Positions 9,579 through 19,769 of a stretch of 40,608 nt of DNA are shown here, piece after piece (within the stretch, counting starts at the first letter, position 1; every line of letters begins with the position of its first letter). The notes below the pieces were generated by a model that worked only from the letters and a program-made list of their open reading frames with translations, made no database searches and had not been told where the DNA came from. The stretch lies in NCBI GenBank assembly GCA_964475385.1, contig CAYYWV010000008.1:1-40608 (forward strand), given 5' to 3'. The position numbers and the translations under genes were made by a program. The DNA is from CAYYWV01 sp964475385 (lineage in GTDB: Bacteria > Pseudomonadota > Alphaproteobacteria > JAAXGF01).

Positions 9579-10658
9579 ATGGCGGCCGCGCTGGGGCTCG
9601 CCCGGCGCGGGCTCGGCGCGGTCTGGCCGAACCCCGCGGTCGGCTGCGTGCTGGTGCGCGACGGGCGCGTGGTCGGGCGCGGCTGGACCCAACCCGGCGG
9701 CCGGCCCCACGCCGAGACCGAAGCGCTCAGGCGCGCGGGCGCGGCGGCGCGCGGCGCGACGGCCTATGTCACGCTTGAGCCTTGCGCCCATCGCGGCGAG
9801 ACTCCGCCTTGCGCCGAGGCCCTGGTCGAGGCCGGAATCGCGCGCGCGGTGATCGCCGTCGACGATCCCGACCCGCGCGTTTCGGGCCGCGGGCGAAAGC
9901 GCCTCGCCGCGGCCGGGATCGCGCTCCGGACCGGCGTGGGCGGGGCCGAGGCCGAGGCCCTTAACGCGGGCTTTTTCATGCGAATCCGCGCCGGCCGTCC
10001 GCTCGTCACCCTCAAGACGGCGACCACGCTCGATGCGCGCATCGCGACCCATAGCGGCGAAAGCCAGTGGATCACCGGAGAGCGCGCCCGGGCGCGCGCG
10101 CATCTTTTGCGGGCGCGGCACGATGCGGTGCTGGTCGGCATCGGCACCGCGTTGGCCGACGACCCGCGCCTCGACTGTCGGCTCCCCGGGCTTGGCGCGC
10201 GCTCGCCGGTCCGAATCGTCGTCGACGCTCGCCTCAGGCTGCCGCTGACCTCGACCCTCGTGCGGACCGCGCAGAGCCAGCCCGTCTGGCTGATCACCCG
10301 CAAGGGCGGCGACGCGAGCCGCCGGGCGGCCTTTCGCGAGGCGGGGCTCGCGCTGATCGACGTCGCTCACGATTCCGACGGCAACCTCGACCTCGCCGCC
10401 GCCATGAAAGCGCTTGGAGACCGCGGCCTGACCCGGGTTCTGGTCGAAGGCGGCAGGCGCATCGCCGCGGCGCTCGTGCGCGCCAATCTTGTCGACCGTC
10501 TGGTCTGGTTCCGAGCGCCGTCGCTGATCGGCGACGATGGCTTGGCGGCGGTAAGCGCGTTCGGGATCGACCGGCTCGCGGACGTCCCGCGTTTCCGGCG
10601 CATCGACGCGCTGCCGCTCGGCGACGATCTGATGGAAACCTACGAGCGGATCGCCTAG
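9579..10658 (+). CDS. ribD: Bifunctional diaminohydroxyphosphoribosylaminopyrimidine deaminase / uracil reductase
   Basis: This is a 359-residue enzyme catalysing steps two and three of riboflavin synthesis. The N-terminal deaminase carries the zinc site in PHAETEAL (His44, Glu46) and LEPCAHRGETPPC (Cys69, Cys78). The C-terminal NADPH-dependent reductase runs from about residue 138 (VTLKTATTLDARIATHSGES) to the end. It lies 19 bases after nrdR. The ATG at 9579 is the only near start in frame, but the nearest purine-rich site (GAGGA, 9558-9562) is 16 bases away. The preceding codons read like a typical RibD beginning (DNDSRF), so a non-standard upstream start or coupled re-initiation is possible. 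Confidence 0.95.
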   Translation: MAAALGLARRGLGAVWPNPAVGCVLVRDGRVVGRGWTQPGGRPHAETEALRRAGAAARGATAYVTLEPCAHRGETPPCAEALVEAGIARAVIAVDDPDPRVSGRGRKRLAAAGIALRTGVGGAEAEALNAGFFMRIRAGRPLVTLKTATTLDARIATHSGESQWITGERARARAHLLRARHDAVLVGIGTALADDPRLDCRLPGLGARSPVRIVVDARLRLPLTSTLVRTAQSQPVWLITRKGGDASRRAAFREAGLALIDVAHDSDGNLDLAAAMKALGDRGLTRVLVEGGRRIAAALVRANLVDRLVWFRAPSLIGDDGLAAVSAFGIDRLADVPRFRRIDALPLGDDLMETYERIA

Positions 10659-10668
10659 GGTCGAGGCC

Positions 10669-11262
10669 ATGTTCACGGGAATTGTCACCGACCTCGGTCG
10701 GGTGCGGGCGGTCGCCGGCGCGGCCGAGCGTCGAATCGAGATCGCGACCGGCTATGACACGGCGTCGATCGCCATCGGCGCGTCGATCGCCTGCGCGGGC
10801 GTCTGCCTCACGGCTGTCGAGACCGGCGCGGACTGGTTCGCGGTCGATGTTTCGGCGGAGACGCTGGCGCGGACCACGCTCGGCGGTTGGCGCGTCGGCG
10901 ACCGGGTCAACCTCGAACGCTCCTTGCGCGTCGGCGACGAGCTCGGCGGCCATCTGGTGCTCGGCCATGTGGACGGGGTGGCGCGAATCCTTTCGCGCGA
11001 GCCGGCGGGGGAGGCGCAACGCTTCGTCTTCGAAGCGCCCGCCGCGCTCGCTCCTTTCATCGCCGAGAAGGGCTCGGTCGCCCTCGACGGGGTGTCGCTC
11101 ACGGTCAACCGGGTGAGGGGCGCGCGTTTCGAGGTCATGCTGATCCCGCATACGCTCGCGCAGACGACCTTCGGCGCGCGCGCAGCGGGCGATATCGTGA
11201 ACCTGGAGGTCGACGTTCTCGCGCGCTATGTTGCGCGCCTAAATGCGAGGAGCAGGCCGTGA
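10669..11262 (+). CDS. ribE: Riboflavin synthase, alpha chain
   Basis: This is a 197-residue protein made of two lumazine-binding repeats. The N-terminus MFTGIVTDLGRVRAV is diagnostic. The second repeat begins near residue 98 with LVLGHVDGVA and ends in VNLEVDVLARYVARL. It dismutates two 6,7-dimethyl-8-ribityllumazine molecules to riboflavin and the pyrimidine precursor. Its stop overlaps the start of the next gene as GTGA. The symbol follows the alphaproteobacterial/Pseudomonas usage (E. coli calls it ribC or ribE). Confidence 0.95.
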   Translation: MFTGIVTDLGRVRAVAGAAERRIEIATGYDTASIAIGASIACAGVCLTAVETGADWFAVDVSAETLARTTLGGWRVGDRVNLERSLRVGDELGGHLVLGHVDGVARILSREPAGEAQRFVFEAPAALAPFIAEKGSVALDGVSLTVNRVRGARFEVMLIPHTLAQTTFGARAAGDIVNLEVDVLARYVARLNARSRP

Positions 11263-12398
11263 CCGAGGGCGAGACCGCGTTTCTGTCAAGCATCGAAGAG
11301 GTGATCGAGGACGCCCGCAACGGGCGCATGATCGTGCTCGTCGACGATGAAAACCGCGAGAACGAAGGCGATCTCGTGATCCCGGCCCAGCTCGCGACGC
11401 CCGAGGCGATCAACTTCATGGCCAAGCACGGCCGCGGGCTGATCTGTCTTGCGCTGACGCGCGAACGGGTCGATCAGCTTGGCCTGCCCTTGATGACCAA
11501 GCGCAACGAGACCCGCCATCAGACCGCGTTCACGGTTTCCATCGAGGCCCGCGAAGGGGTCTCGACCGGAATCTCGGCGGCCGACCGGGCGCACACCATC
11601 GCGGTCGCCATCGACCCGACCAAGGGGCGCGACGATATCGGAAGCCCGGGCCACGTCTTTCCGCTCGTCGCCCGCGACGGCGGGGTTCTGGTTCGCGCCG
11701 GCCATACCGAGGCCGCGGTCGACCTCGCGCGGCTCGCCGGGCTTTACCCGGCCGGCGTGATCTGCGAGATCATGAACGACGACGGCACCATGGCGCGCCT
11801 GCCCGACCTTCTTCAGTTCGCTCAGCGCCATGGGATCAAGGTCGCGACCATCGCCGATCTGATCGCTTACCGCTTGCGTTACGAGCGGGTCATCCGGCGC
11901 AGCCAGGAGGCCGTCATCAACAGCCGTTTCGGCGGCGAGTTCCGGCTCTACGTCTACGTCAACACGGTGGTCGGCGGCGAGCACATCGCTCTGGTCAAGG
12001 GCGATCTCGCCGCGCCCGGGCCGGTGATGGTGCGGGTGCATCTTCTCGACCTGCTCGATGACGTGTTCGGCGATGTGGCGAGCGGGCGCGCGGGCGAGAT
12101 CGAGGCCGCGATGCGGGCGATCGCGGCCGCCGGGCGCGGCGTGCTCGTCCTCATCCGCGAGCCCGAGGCGGGCGGCATCGTCGAACGATTGCGCCGGCGT
12201 CTCGGCCATCCGATCGAGCCGGCGGGGGACGACGCCGGCCGGGGCCTGCGCGAGATCGGCATCGGGGCGCAAATCCTCCTCGACCTCGGCGTGCGCGAGA
12301 TGATCGTTCTGTCGAACAGCAAGCGTCCGCTGATCGGGCTCGAAGGCTATGGCCTCAGCGTGGTCGAGCAGCGCGCGATTCCCGGAATCGAGGGCTGA
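11259..12398 (+). CDS. ribB: 3,4-dihydroxy-2-butanone 4-phosphate synthase with degenerate GTP cyclohydrolase II domain (RibBA-like)
   Basis: The product is 379 residues. The N-terminal RibB domain (about 1-205) is intact: VDDENRENEGDL (residues 28-39), TRHQTAF (85-91) and RAGHTEAAVDLARLAG. It makes the four-carbon unit of riboflavin from ribulose 5-phosphate. The C-terminal domain aligns by eye with GTP cyclohydrolase II, keeping HIALVKGDL and IGIGAQILLDLGV. However, the zinc motif HSEC is HLLD (261-264), the RCDC cysteines are absent, and EGRGIGL is PEAGGIV. That half should therefore not hydrolyse GTP. It may be structural or regulatory. GTG at 11259 has AGGAG 6 bases upstream and overlaps ribE by 4 bases. 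Automatic annotation would probably label it ribBA. Confidence 0.9.
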   Translation: MTEGETAFLSSIEEVIEDARNGRMIVLVDDENRENEGDLVIPAQLATPEAINFMAKHGRGLICLALTRERVDQLGLPLMTKRNETRHQTAFTVSIEAREGVSTGISAADRAHTIAVAIDPTKGRDDIGSPGHVFPLVARDGGVLVRAGHTEAAVDLARLAGLYPAGVICEIMNDDGTMARLPDLLQFAQRHGIKVATIADLIAYRLRYERVIRRSQEAVINSRFGGEFRLYVYVNTVVGGEHIALVKGDLAAPGPVMVRVHLLDLLDDVFGDVASGRAGEIEAAMRAIAAAGRGVLVLIREPEAGGIVERLRRRLGHPIEPAGDDAGRGLREIGIGAQILLDLGVREMIVLSNSKRPLIGLEGYGLSVVEQRAIPGIEG

Positions 12399-12399
12399 G

Positions 12400-12846
12400 A
12401 TGGCCGCGCCTGTCCGCGTTCTGATCGTCGAGGCGCGCTTCTACCCCGACATCGCCGACGAGCTCGCGCGCGGGGCCGTCGCCGCGCTTGAGGCCGCCGG
12501 CGCGGTTCACGAGCGAATCAGCGTGCCCGGCGCGTTCGAGATTCCGGCCGCCGTGGCCTTGGCCGCCAAGAGCGGCCGCTACGACGGCTATGTGGCGCTC
12601 GGCTGCGTGATCCGGGGCGAGACCAGCCACTACGACTACGTGTGCGGCGAAAGCGCTCGCGGGCTCGCCGAGCTCGCGCGCGGCGAAGGGCTCGCCATCG
12701 GCTATGGGATTCTCACCTGCGAGACGCGCGATCAGGCTTGGACGCGCGCGGCGGTCGAGGGCGGGCGCAACAAGGGCGGCGACGCGGCCGAGGCCTGCCT
12801 CGCGATGATCGCGCTCAGGCGGCGTTTTCTCGGAGACGGACGGTGA
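12400..12846 (+). CDS. ribH: 6,7-dimethyl-8-ribityllumazine synthase
   Basis: This is a 148-residue protein of normal length. It contains VLIVEARFYPDIADEL, ISVPGAFEIPAAVALAAKSG, ALGCVIRGETSHYDYVC and GYGILTCETRDQA. These cover the substrate-binding loops and the active-site region. It condenses the RibB product with the RibD-derived pyrimidine to form lumazine for RibE. The ATG at 12400 lies one base past the preceding stop. Its own stop overlaps nusB as GTGA. Confidence 0.96.
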   Translation: MAAPVRVLIVEARFYPDIADELARGAVAALEAAGAVHERISVPGAFEIPAAVALAAKSGRYDGYVALGCVIRGETSHYDYVCGESARGLAELARGEGLAIGYGILTCETRDQAWTRAAVEGGRNKGGDAAEACLAMIALRRRFLGDGR

Positions 12847-13322
12847 GCAAACGAACGCCCGGTTCCGGCTACGCCGCTCGCAGCGCGGCCCGACTCGCCG
12901 CCGTGCAGGCGCTGTATCAGATCGAGATGGGCGGCGACGGGCCGGAAGAGGCGATCGACGACTTTCTCCACCAACGCCGCGGCGCGGCCGCCGGGGAAGG
13001 AGAGGGGCTCGCCATGGACCCGGAGGCCTTCGCGGCGCTCGTCCGCGGCGTCGCGGCGCGGCGGGCCGAGATCGACGCCCATATCGACGGGGCGCTCGAG
13101 AAGGGGTGGCGCGTCGGGCGGCTCGAACGCGTCCTGCGGGCGGTGCTGCGCGCCGGCTGCTACGAGCTTCTCGCCGCCCCCGATGTGCCCGCGCGGGTGG
13201 TGATCGATGAGTACATCGAGATCGCCCACGCCTTTTTCGGGCGGACCGAGCCCGCGCTCGTCAACGGGGTGCTCGACCGACTCGCCCGGACGCTCCGTCC
13301 CGACGAGTTCGCCGCCGCGTGA
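12843..13322 (+). CDS. nusB: Transcription antitermination factor NusB
   Basis: This is a 159-residue all-helical protein: ARLAAVQALYQIEMGG at the N-terminus, LERVLRAVLRAGCYELL and VVIDEYIEIAHAFFG in the C-terminal half, and ALVNGVLDRLAR near the end. NusB with NusE binds boxA in rRNA leaders to prevent premature termination. The ribH-nusB pair is one of the most conserved bacterial linkages. GTG at 12843 overlaps the ribH stop. Translation is probably coupled. Confidence 0.96.
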   Translation: MSKRTPGSGYAARSAARLAAVQALYQIEMGGDGPEEAIDDFLHQRRGAAAGEGEGLAMDPEAFAALVRGVAARRAEIDAHIDGALEKGWRVGRLERVLRAVLRAGCYELLAAPDVPARVVIDEYIEIAHAFFGRTEPALVNGVLDRLARTLRPDEFAAA

Positions 13323-13329
13323 ACGGCGG

Positions 13330-14298
13330 ATGGACGAGTTCAAATTGATCGCCGAGCTGTTCGCCCCGCTTGCCGGCGACGCGGCCGCGGCGCGCGGGCT
13401 CGCCGACGACGCCGCCGTGTTCGAGCCCGCGCCCGGGCGGGCGCTGGTGATCGCGGCGGACGCGCTGGTCGAAGGAATACACTTTCTCGCCGACGATCCG
13501 CCCGAGCTTGTCGCGCGCAAGCTCCTCCGGGTCAACCTGTCCGATATGGCGGCGATGGGGGCGAAGGCCCGGGCCTATCTGCTCGTGGTCCAGATTCCGC
13601 GGGCGCGGAGCGACGACTGGATGCGCGGCTTCGCCGCCGGGCTCGCCGCCGATCAGGAGGCGTTCGGGGTTCGCCTGCTCGGCGGCGACACGGTCGCGAC
13701 CGAGGGACCGTTCGCGGCCTCGGTGACCATGCTGGGCGAAGTGGCGCCGGGGGCTGCGCTCGGCCGAGCCGGCGCGCGCGCCGGCGAAGCGGTCTATGTT
13801 TCGGGCACGCTCGGCGATGCGGCGCTGGGCCTCGACGCGCTCAGGGGGGCGCTCGACGACCTCTCCGCCGCCGACCGCGCCGCCCTCGCCGAGCGCTATC
13901 GCCTGCCGCGGCCGCGGGTCGCGCTCGGGCCGCGGCTTTGCGGGCTTGCGAGCGCGGCGATCGACATCTCGGACGGCCTCGTCGCCGACCTCAGGCATAT
14001 CGCCGAGGCCTCGGGCGTCGGCGTCGCGATCGAGGCCGACGCGTTGCCGCTTTCGCCCGCCGCGCGCCGCGCGGTCGAGGCCGATCCCGCGCGCCTGTCT
14101 CGGGCGCTTGCGGGGGGCGACGACTACGAGATCGCGTTCACCACGAGCGCGGGCGATGCGACCGTCGAAGCGCTTGCCCAGGCTTTGTCGCTGCCGATTA
14201 CGCGGATCGGACGAGTAACGCGGGAAAAGGGCGTTATGGTTAACGGCGCGCCCGCCTCGGCCTTGGTTTCCGGCCCTGGCGGCTATCGCCATCGTTAA
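13330..14298 (+). CDS. thiL: Thiamine-monophosphate kinase
   Basis: This is a 322-residue member of the PurM/ThiL ATP-dependent family, phosphorylating thiamine monophosphate to thiamine diphosphate. Visible motifs are GLADDAAVF (ATP/metal site), DALVEGIHFL, KLLRVNLSDMAAMGA, LLGGDTV, AIDISDGLVADL and GGDDYEIAFT. It begins 7 bases after nusB (ATG at 13330, preceded by GAACGGCGG), continuing the operon as in many proteobacteria. I see no TPP riboswitch, and there is no room for one. Confidence 0.96.
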   Translation: MDEFKLIAELFAPLAGDAAAARGLADDAAVFEPAPGRALVIAADALVEGIHFLADDPPELVARKLLRVNLSDMAAMGAKARAYLLVVQIPRARSDDWMRGFAAGLAADQEAFGVRLLGGDTVATEGPFAASVTMLGEVAPGAALGRAGARAGEAVYVSGTLGDAALGLDALRGALDDLSAADRAALAERYRLPRPRVALGPRLCGLASAAIDISDGLVADLRHIAEASGVGVAIEADALPLSPAARRAVEADPARLSRALAGGDDYEIAFTTSAGDATVEALAQALSLPITRIGRVTREKGVMVNGAPASALVSGPGGYRHR

Positions 14299-14419
14299 CG
14301 GCCCTGCGATGGCAGCCTGGGACATGGCATGCATGCGCATGACGCAATTGTCAGGGCTGATTGCCGGAACTAATGTAACGCGCGAAGAGTGAGCTACAGG
14401 GGCTGGGAGGACTGCGCCG

Positions 14420-14980
14420 ATGCTGGCCATGCAGATGTCGATCCGCTTAGGCGCTGATCGCGATCGCGCGACCGTGCACGGCCGTGTATCGAATTGCGCT
14501 TCGCGGCTGGCGCGCGGTCCGGGCTTGGTTCATGCTTCTTGTCTTTATGACGAAGAAACATATCGTTACGAGCCTTTCTACATATGGCGCAATAACGGCG
14601 CATTGCGCAGCTTTCTGTTCGGTGATTCATTTACCGAAGTGATCGAGACCTGCGGACGCCCGCGCGTGCGAACCTGGAGCGTGCTCGAGTTCGACCGCGC
14701 CGTAGCAGCCGGCGCCCCGACCTTCGCGGTGCGCGAGATCGACGCGGTGGCGAGCGGCGAATCGCTCGCCGAGGTGGCGCGCCGCGAGCGCGAACGCCAC
14801 CGCCACATGCTGAAAGCGCCTGGGCTCGTCGCCCACGGGGTTATGTTCGATCCCGACCGCTGGGAGGTAGTGCGCCTCGGTCTCTGGCGAAACGCCGATT
14901 GCGTCGAACTTGGCGATGCCGACTGCATCGACACCTATCAAGTGACCGAGTTTACGCGTCCTGCTTCAGGCAGTGCTTAA
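14420..14980 (+). CDS. DUF4865 family protein
   Basis: This is a 186-residue soluble protein. It begins MLAMQMSIRLGADRD and continues with GPGLVHASCLYDEE, EPFYIWRNNGALRSFLFGDSF and GRPRVRTWSVLEFD. This matches the DUF4865 pattern as I recall it (MxAMQYxFxLPADYD, APFYLWxD, RTWxV). No enzymatic activity is assigned to the family to my knowledge. The fold may be ABM/ferredoxin-like, which is inference. The ATG at 14420 follows GGGAGG by 8 bases, a strong site. It lies 121 bases after thiL and is followed by a terminator-like hairpin. Confidence 0.75.
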   Translation: MLAMQMSIRLGADRDRATVHGRVSNCASRLARGPGLVHASCLYDEETYRYEPFYIWRNNGALRSFLFGDSFTEVIETCGRPRVRTWSVLEFDRAVAAGAPTFAVREIDAVASGESLAEVARRERERHRHMLKAPGLVAHGVMFDPDRWEVVRLGLWRNADCVELGDADCIDTYQVTEFTRPASGSA

Positions 14981-15032
14981 GGTTGTGAAGATTGGGGGCT
15001 AGATCCCCGGATCGCATCGGTTTTTCATCGCC

Positions 15033-15057
15033 TCCCGTCGGTCCCCGGCGGGATTTT
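15033..15057 (+). terminator. Terminator-like hairpin after the DUF4865 gene
   Basis: TCCCGTCGG (15033-15041) pairs with CCGGCGGGA (15045-15053), with one G-T wobble and a 3-base loop, followed by TTTT (15054-15057). It is a plausible weak intrinsic terminator for the thiL/DUF4865 end. The T tract is short. Confidence 0.5.
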
Positions 15058-15204
15058 CAATGCCCGCCGAAGCGCTGAATTCGCGCGCGCTTTGTTCACC
15101 GTTTTTTGAGGATGAACCCCGAAGATAGACCGGGGCTCGGGCCCGGTCCATTTCAGGGCATCTCCCCTGTGGGTCGTCCTCGTTTTCGGTCTGCGAACGC
15201 ATCG

Positions 15205-15639
15205 ATGAAGAAGATCCTGATCATCGTGATCGGCCTTGCCGTCCTTGGCGGCGGCGGATTCTTCGCTTGGACCACGTTCATGGGGGGGCGGGACGCCGGT
15301 TCGGTCGACGGCTCGCTCGCGGCCTCGCAGAAAAGCCCGGTCTATGTCGAAATGGAGCCGTTGACGGCCCCTTTCATCCGTGATGGGCGTTTCGCGCAGT
15401 ACGTGGTTTTGGTCGTTAACCTTGAGGTCGCCAACGAAAAGAACGCTGAGCGCATTCAGGCCCGGATGCCCGAGCTTCGCGACGCTTTCGTGACCGAGCT
15501 TCACACCCTCGCCGCATTGCGGCCACCGGACCAGAGGCTGATCAACCTTGCGCGGATCAAGGCGCGGCTCCTCGCCGGCGCGAACCGGGTGATGGGGAAC
15601 GGGGTGGTCCGCGACGTGCTCGTTCAGCTCGCCCACTAA
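15205..15639 (+). CDS. FliL-like membrane-anchored protein
   Basis: This is a 144-residue protein with one N-terminal membrane anchor (KKILIIVIGLAVLGGGGFFAW, starting at residue 2). The periplasmic domain contains YVEMEPLTAPFI, AQYVVLVVNLEVANEKNAE and RMPELRDAFVTELHTLAA. This follows the FliL layout: xPLxxPFI, then xLEV, then a PxLRDA helix. FliL proteins surround flagellar stators and affect torque. No other flagellar gene is nearby, so this is an orphan copy whose role is uncertain. I chose ATG 15205, which directly precedes the membrane anchor. An upstream TTG frame adds 33 unlikely residues. The Shine-Dalgarno signal is weak. Confidence 0.7.
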   Translation: MKKILIIVIGLAVLGGGGFFAWTTFMGGRDAGSVDGSLAASQKSPVYVEMEPLTAPFIRDGRFAQYVVLVVNLEVANEKNAERIQARMPELRDAFVTELHTLAALRPPDQRLINLARIKARLLAGANRVMGNGVVRDVLVQLAH

Positions 15640-15711
15640 AGGCTGCCCCCGCCCGGCCGAAACCGAGAACAGGCCCCCGGCGCTCGCGCAAAGACAATCA
15701 AAACCGATGAC

Positions 15712-15734
15712 TGGCCGGTTGCGTTGACCGGCCA
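15712..15734 (+). other. Perfect 8-bp hairpin in the hppA leader
   Basis: TGGCCGGT (15712-15719) and ACCGGCCA (15727-15734) form a perfect stem with a 7-base loop. It lies between the FliL-like gene and hppA. No T tract follows, so it is not a standard terminator. It could act in the hppA leader or be an mRNA end structure. Confidence 0.45.
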
Positions 15735-15847
15735 TCTCTGGCATCTTCCGCGCGACCTTTCCGCCGACGCCGCGGGGGCCGCCCGGCTGGGTGCGACAAG
15801 CGGGGTCCGGCAGCAGACATCCGACAGAGTCTCGAGGGGAATTCTCG

Positions 15848-17926
<2,079 letters not shown>

Positions 17927-17934
17927 CGCGCCGG

Positions 17935-18429
17935 TCAGGGGGCGGAAGCGCTGTCCTTCTTGCCGACGAAGCGGCCGAGGTTGCCGACGAGTTGCTGAAG
18001 GATCGTCAGCTTTCGTCCCCCGGTCGGGGTCACGCGGTCGACGGGTTCGATCTTGCGGGCGTCCTTGAGGGTATAGCGGTCGATCGCCCGCACGCGACCC
18101 TTGTCATCGAAGGCGATCGCGACCACCTCTTGATCGATGACCTTGGGCGCGAAGAAAGCGAACCTTTCGGTCCGGGCGGCGATGTAGTACCAGACCTCGT
18201 CGTCGAAAGTCCCGACGCTCGAAGGCGAACCGAGGGTTTGTATGACATCGGCGCGGGTCGCCTTGCCGGGAGTCAGACGTTCGAGCGCTATCGGATCAGG
18301 GAGGTTGCCCCGCTGATCGATGGTCTTGGCGCAAGCGGCGACCGTAGCGGCAAGGGCGAAGGCGAGAAGCGGCCCGCCAAGCCGACGAAGAAAACCGCGG
18401 TTGTTCCTGCAAGGGCGACGATGTGACAT
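17935..18429 (-). CDS. bamE: Outer membrane assembly lipoprotein BamE (SmpA/OmlA)
   Basis: This is a 164-residue lipoprotein. The N-terminal hydrophobic segment ends in a lipobox VAAC, with Cys33 as the acylated residue. The SmpA/OmlA domain follows: LTPGKATRADVIQTLGSPS, then FDDEVWYYIAARTERFAFF and VVAIAFDDKGRVRAIDRYT. BamE is a non-essential subunit of the BAM complex that inserts beta-barrel proteins. It is transcribed divergently from the following cluster, as in many alphaproteobacteria. Confidence 0.93.
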   Translation of the reverse strand: MSHRRPCRNNRGFLRRLGGPLLAFALAATVAACAKTIDQRGNLPDPIALERLTPGKATRADVIQTLGSPSSVGTFDDEVWYYIAARTERFAFFAPKVIDQEVVAIAFDDKGRVRAIDRYTLKDARKIEPVDRVTPTGGRKLTILQQLVGNLGRFVGKKDSASAP

Positions 18430-18571
18430 GATACCTTATGTCGTACCCGCTTTCGGCTCTGACGAGACGAGAGCCGGGGGGAAGCCTCCGGGCGAACGCG
18501 TTCGAGGGGCATACATCGCACCAGCGGACGAGGACTGTCAACCCGGGGGCGGACGAGGACGAAGGCGATTG

Positions 18572-19129
18572 GTGCTCGGAGCTTGGGGCCGGCGCAAGGC
18601 CCGATATACGCAGGCGCAGAGGCTTTACCTGACGCTTGTCGCACAGGCGCGCAAGCCCGGCTTTTACGCGGACTGCGGAGTGCCGGACACGCTCGACGGA
18701 CGGTTCGACATGATCGTCCTTCACGTCGTTCTGGTCGTGCGACGGTTGCGGACCGAGGGAATCAAGGGTAGGGCCCTCGCCCAAGCCCTGTTCGACGTGA
18801 TGATCGATGACATGGATCGGTCTTTGCGCGAGATGGGGATCGGCGATCTCGGCGTCGGGCGGCGGGTCAAAGCGATGGCGAAGGCGTTTTATGGCCGCGC
18901 CGCGGCGTATGAAGCGGCGCTCGCGGAGGGGGCGGAAGCGGTGACCGAGGCGCTTGGACGCAACCTGTTCAGGGGTGTTCGCGCGAACGCCGGAGAGATC
19001 GCTGCGATGGCCGCCTATGTCTGCGCTCTTGCGGCCGTGCTCGATACGCTTTCGGAAGAGGAAATTGCCGGCGGTGAGATTCGCTTTCCGCCCCTCGATC
19101 GACCGGATCAGGGTTATAGCGCAGCATGA
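18572..19129 (+). CDS. Ubiquinol-cytochrome c chaperone family protein
   Basis: The product is about 185 residues. The conserved part reads YTQAQRLYLTLVAQARKPGFYADCGVPDTLDGRFDM in outline, then LRTEGIKGRALAQALFDVMIDDMDRSLREMG and VKAMAKAFYGRAAAYE. This is the bacterial relative of the mitochondrial CBP3/UQCC1 assembly factor for the cytochrome bc1 complex. The frame stays open back to 18320, but the earlier part overlaps bamE. I chose GTG 18572 with AAGG 6 bases upstream; TTG 18569 is equally possible. Its stop overlaps the next start in ATGA. Confidence 0.88.
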   Translation: MLGAWGRRKARYTQAQRLYLTLVAQARKPGFYADCGVPDTLDGRFDMIVLHVVLVVRRLRTEGIKGRALAQALFDVMIDDMDRSLREMGIGDLGVGRRVKAMAKAFYGRAAAYEAALAEGAEAVTEALGRNLFRGVRANAGEIAAMAAYVCALAAVLDTLSEEEIAGGEIRFPPLDRPDQGYSAA

Positions 19130-19674
19130 ATAAAAATATTCAACATATTGAGTTTTCCCGCTTGTTCTCGCTAGAGGATCTGGGTGAGGACGACGTGGCG
19201 ATCGCGCTTCAGAGCACGGAGGAAGAGCGAGCGGCGCTGGCGCGGCGCTTCGATGTCGCAGCGATCGACTCGTTTTCGGCGGACGCGCGGCTCGCGCGCC
19301 GGCAAGGCGGAGTGGTCGCTCTCACCTTGACCATCCGGGCCCGGCTTACCCAGACCTGCGTGATCAGCCTCGAACCCTTTGAGAGCGCGATCGAGGAAAC
19401 GGTCGAACGCCTGTTCGCTCCCGCCGGGGCGGTCCCGGGCCAGCCCGAGGATGGGGTCGTTCAGGTGGACGAAGACGCGGAGCCGCCCGAACCGCTCGCC
19501 GGGTTCGAGATCGACCTCGGGGAGGTCGCGGCCGAGCAGCTCGGGCTCGCGATCGACCCTTATCCCAAACGGCCGGGCGTCGTGTTCGGCCGCGCGGAGT
19601 TCCGCGGCCTCTCTGAGCCGGGGCCCGACGAATCGCCGTTTGCCGTGCTGGCGACGGTGCGACCGAAACAGTAG
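19126..19674 (+). CDS. yceD: DUF177 (YceD-like) protein
   Basis: This is a 182-residue acidic protein of the DUF177 family, known for its gene position directly before rpmF and implicated in 23S rRNA accumulation. Recognisable segments are ADARLARRQGGVVALTLTIR, then TQTCVISLEPFESAIEE, and the acidic IDLGEVAAEQLGLAIDPYPK near the C-terminus. The ATG at 19126 overlaps the chaperone gene stop by 4 bases. Confidence 0.9.
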   Translation: MNKNIQHIEFSRLFSLEDLGEDDVAIALQSTEEERAALARRFDVAAIDSFSADARLARRQGGVVALTLTIRARLTQTCVISLEPFESAIEETVERLFAPAGAVPGQPEDGVVQVDEDAEPPEPLAGFEIDLGEVAAEQLGLAIDPYPKRPGVVFGRAEFRGLSEPGPDESPFAVLATVRPKQ

Positions 19675-19698
19675 CCAGAGGATGTGAGGCGCGCTCGC

Positions 19699-19727
19699 TT
19701 GCCCTCGGAACAATTCCTTGGTAAAGC
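19699..19727 (+). promoter_or_regulatory. Possible rpmF promoter
   Basis: TTGCCC (19699-19704), a 17-base spacer, then TAAAGC (19722-19727), 43 bases before the rpmF ATG. The gap between yceD and rpmF is 95 bases, enough for a separate promoter giving extra L32 expression. The -10 match is weak. Confidence 0.3.
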
Positions 19728-19769
19728 TGCCACGCCTCCTCCGAGCCCTTTCAGACAGAGATCAGGACC

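Noticed and set aside
14299..14419. TPP or other riboswitch near thiL
   Set aside because: No TPP core (CUGAGA/ACCYGA-like blocks) is visible here, and thiL itself starts 7 bases after nusB.
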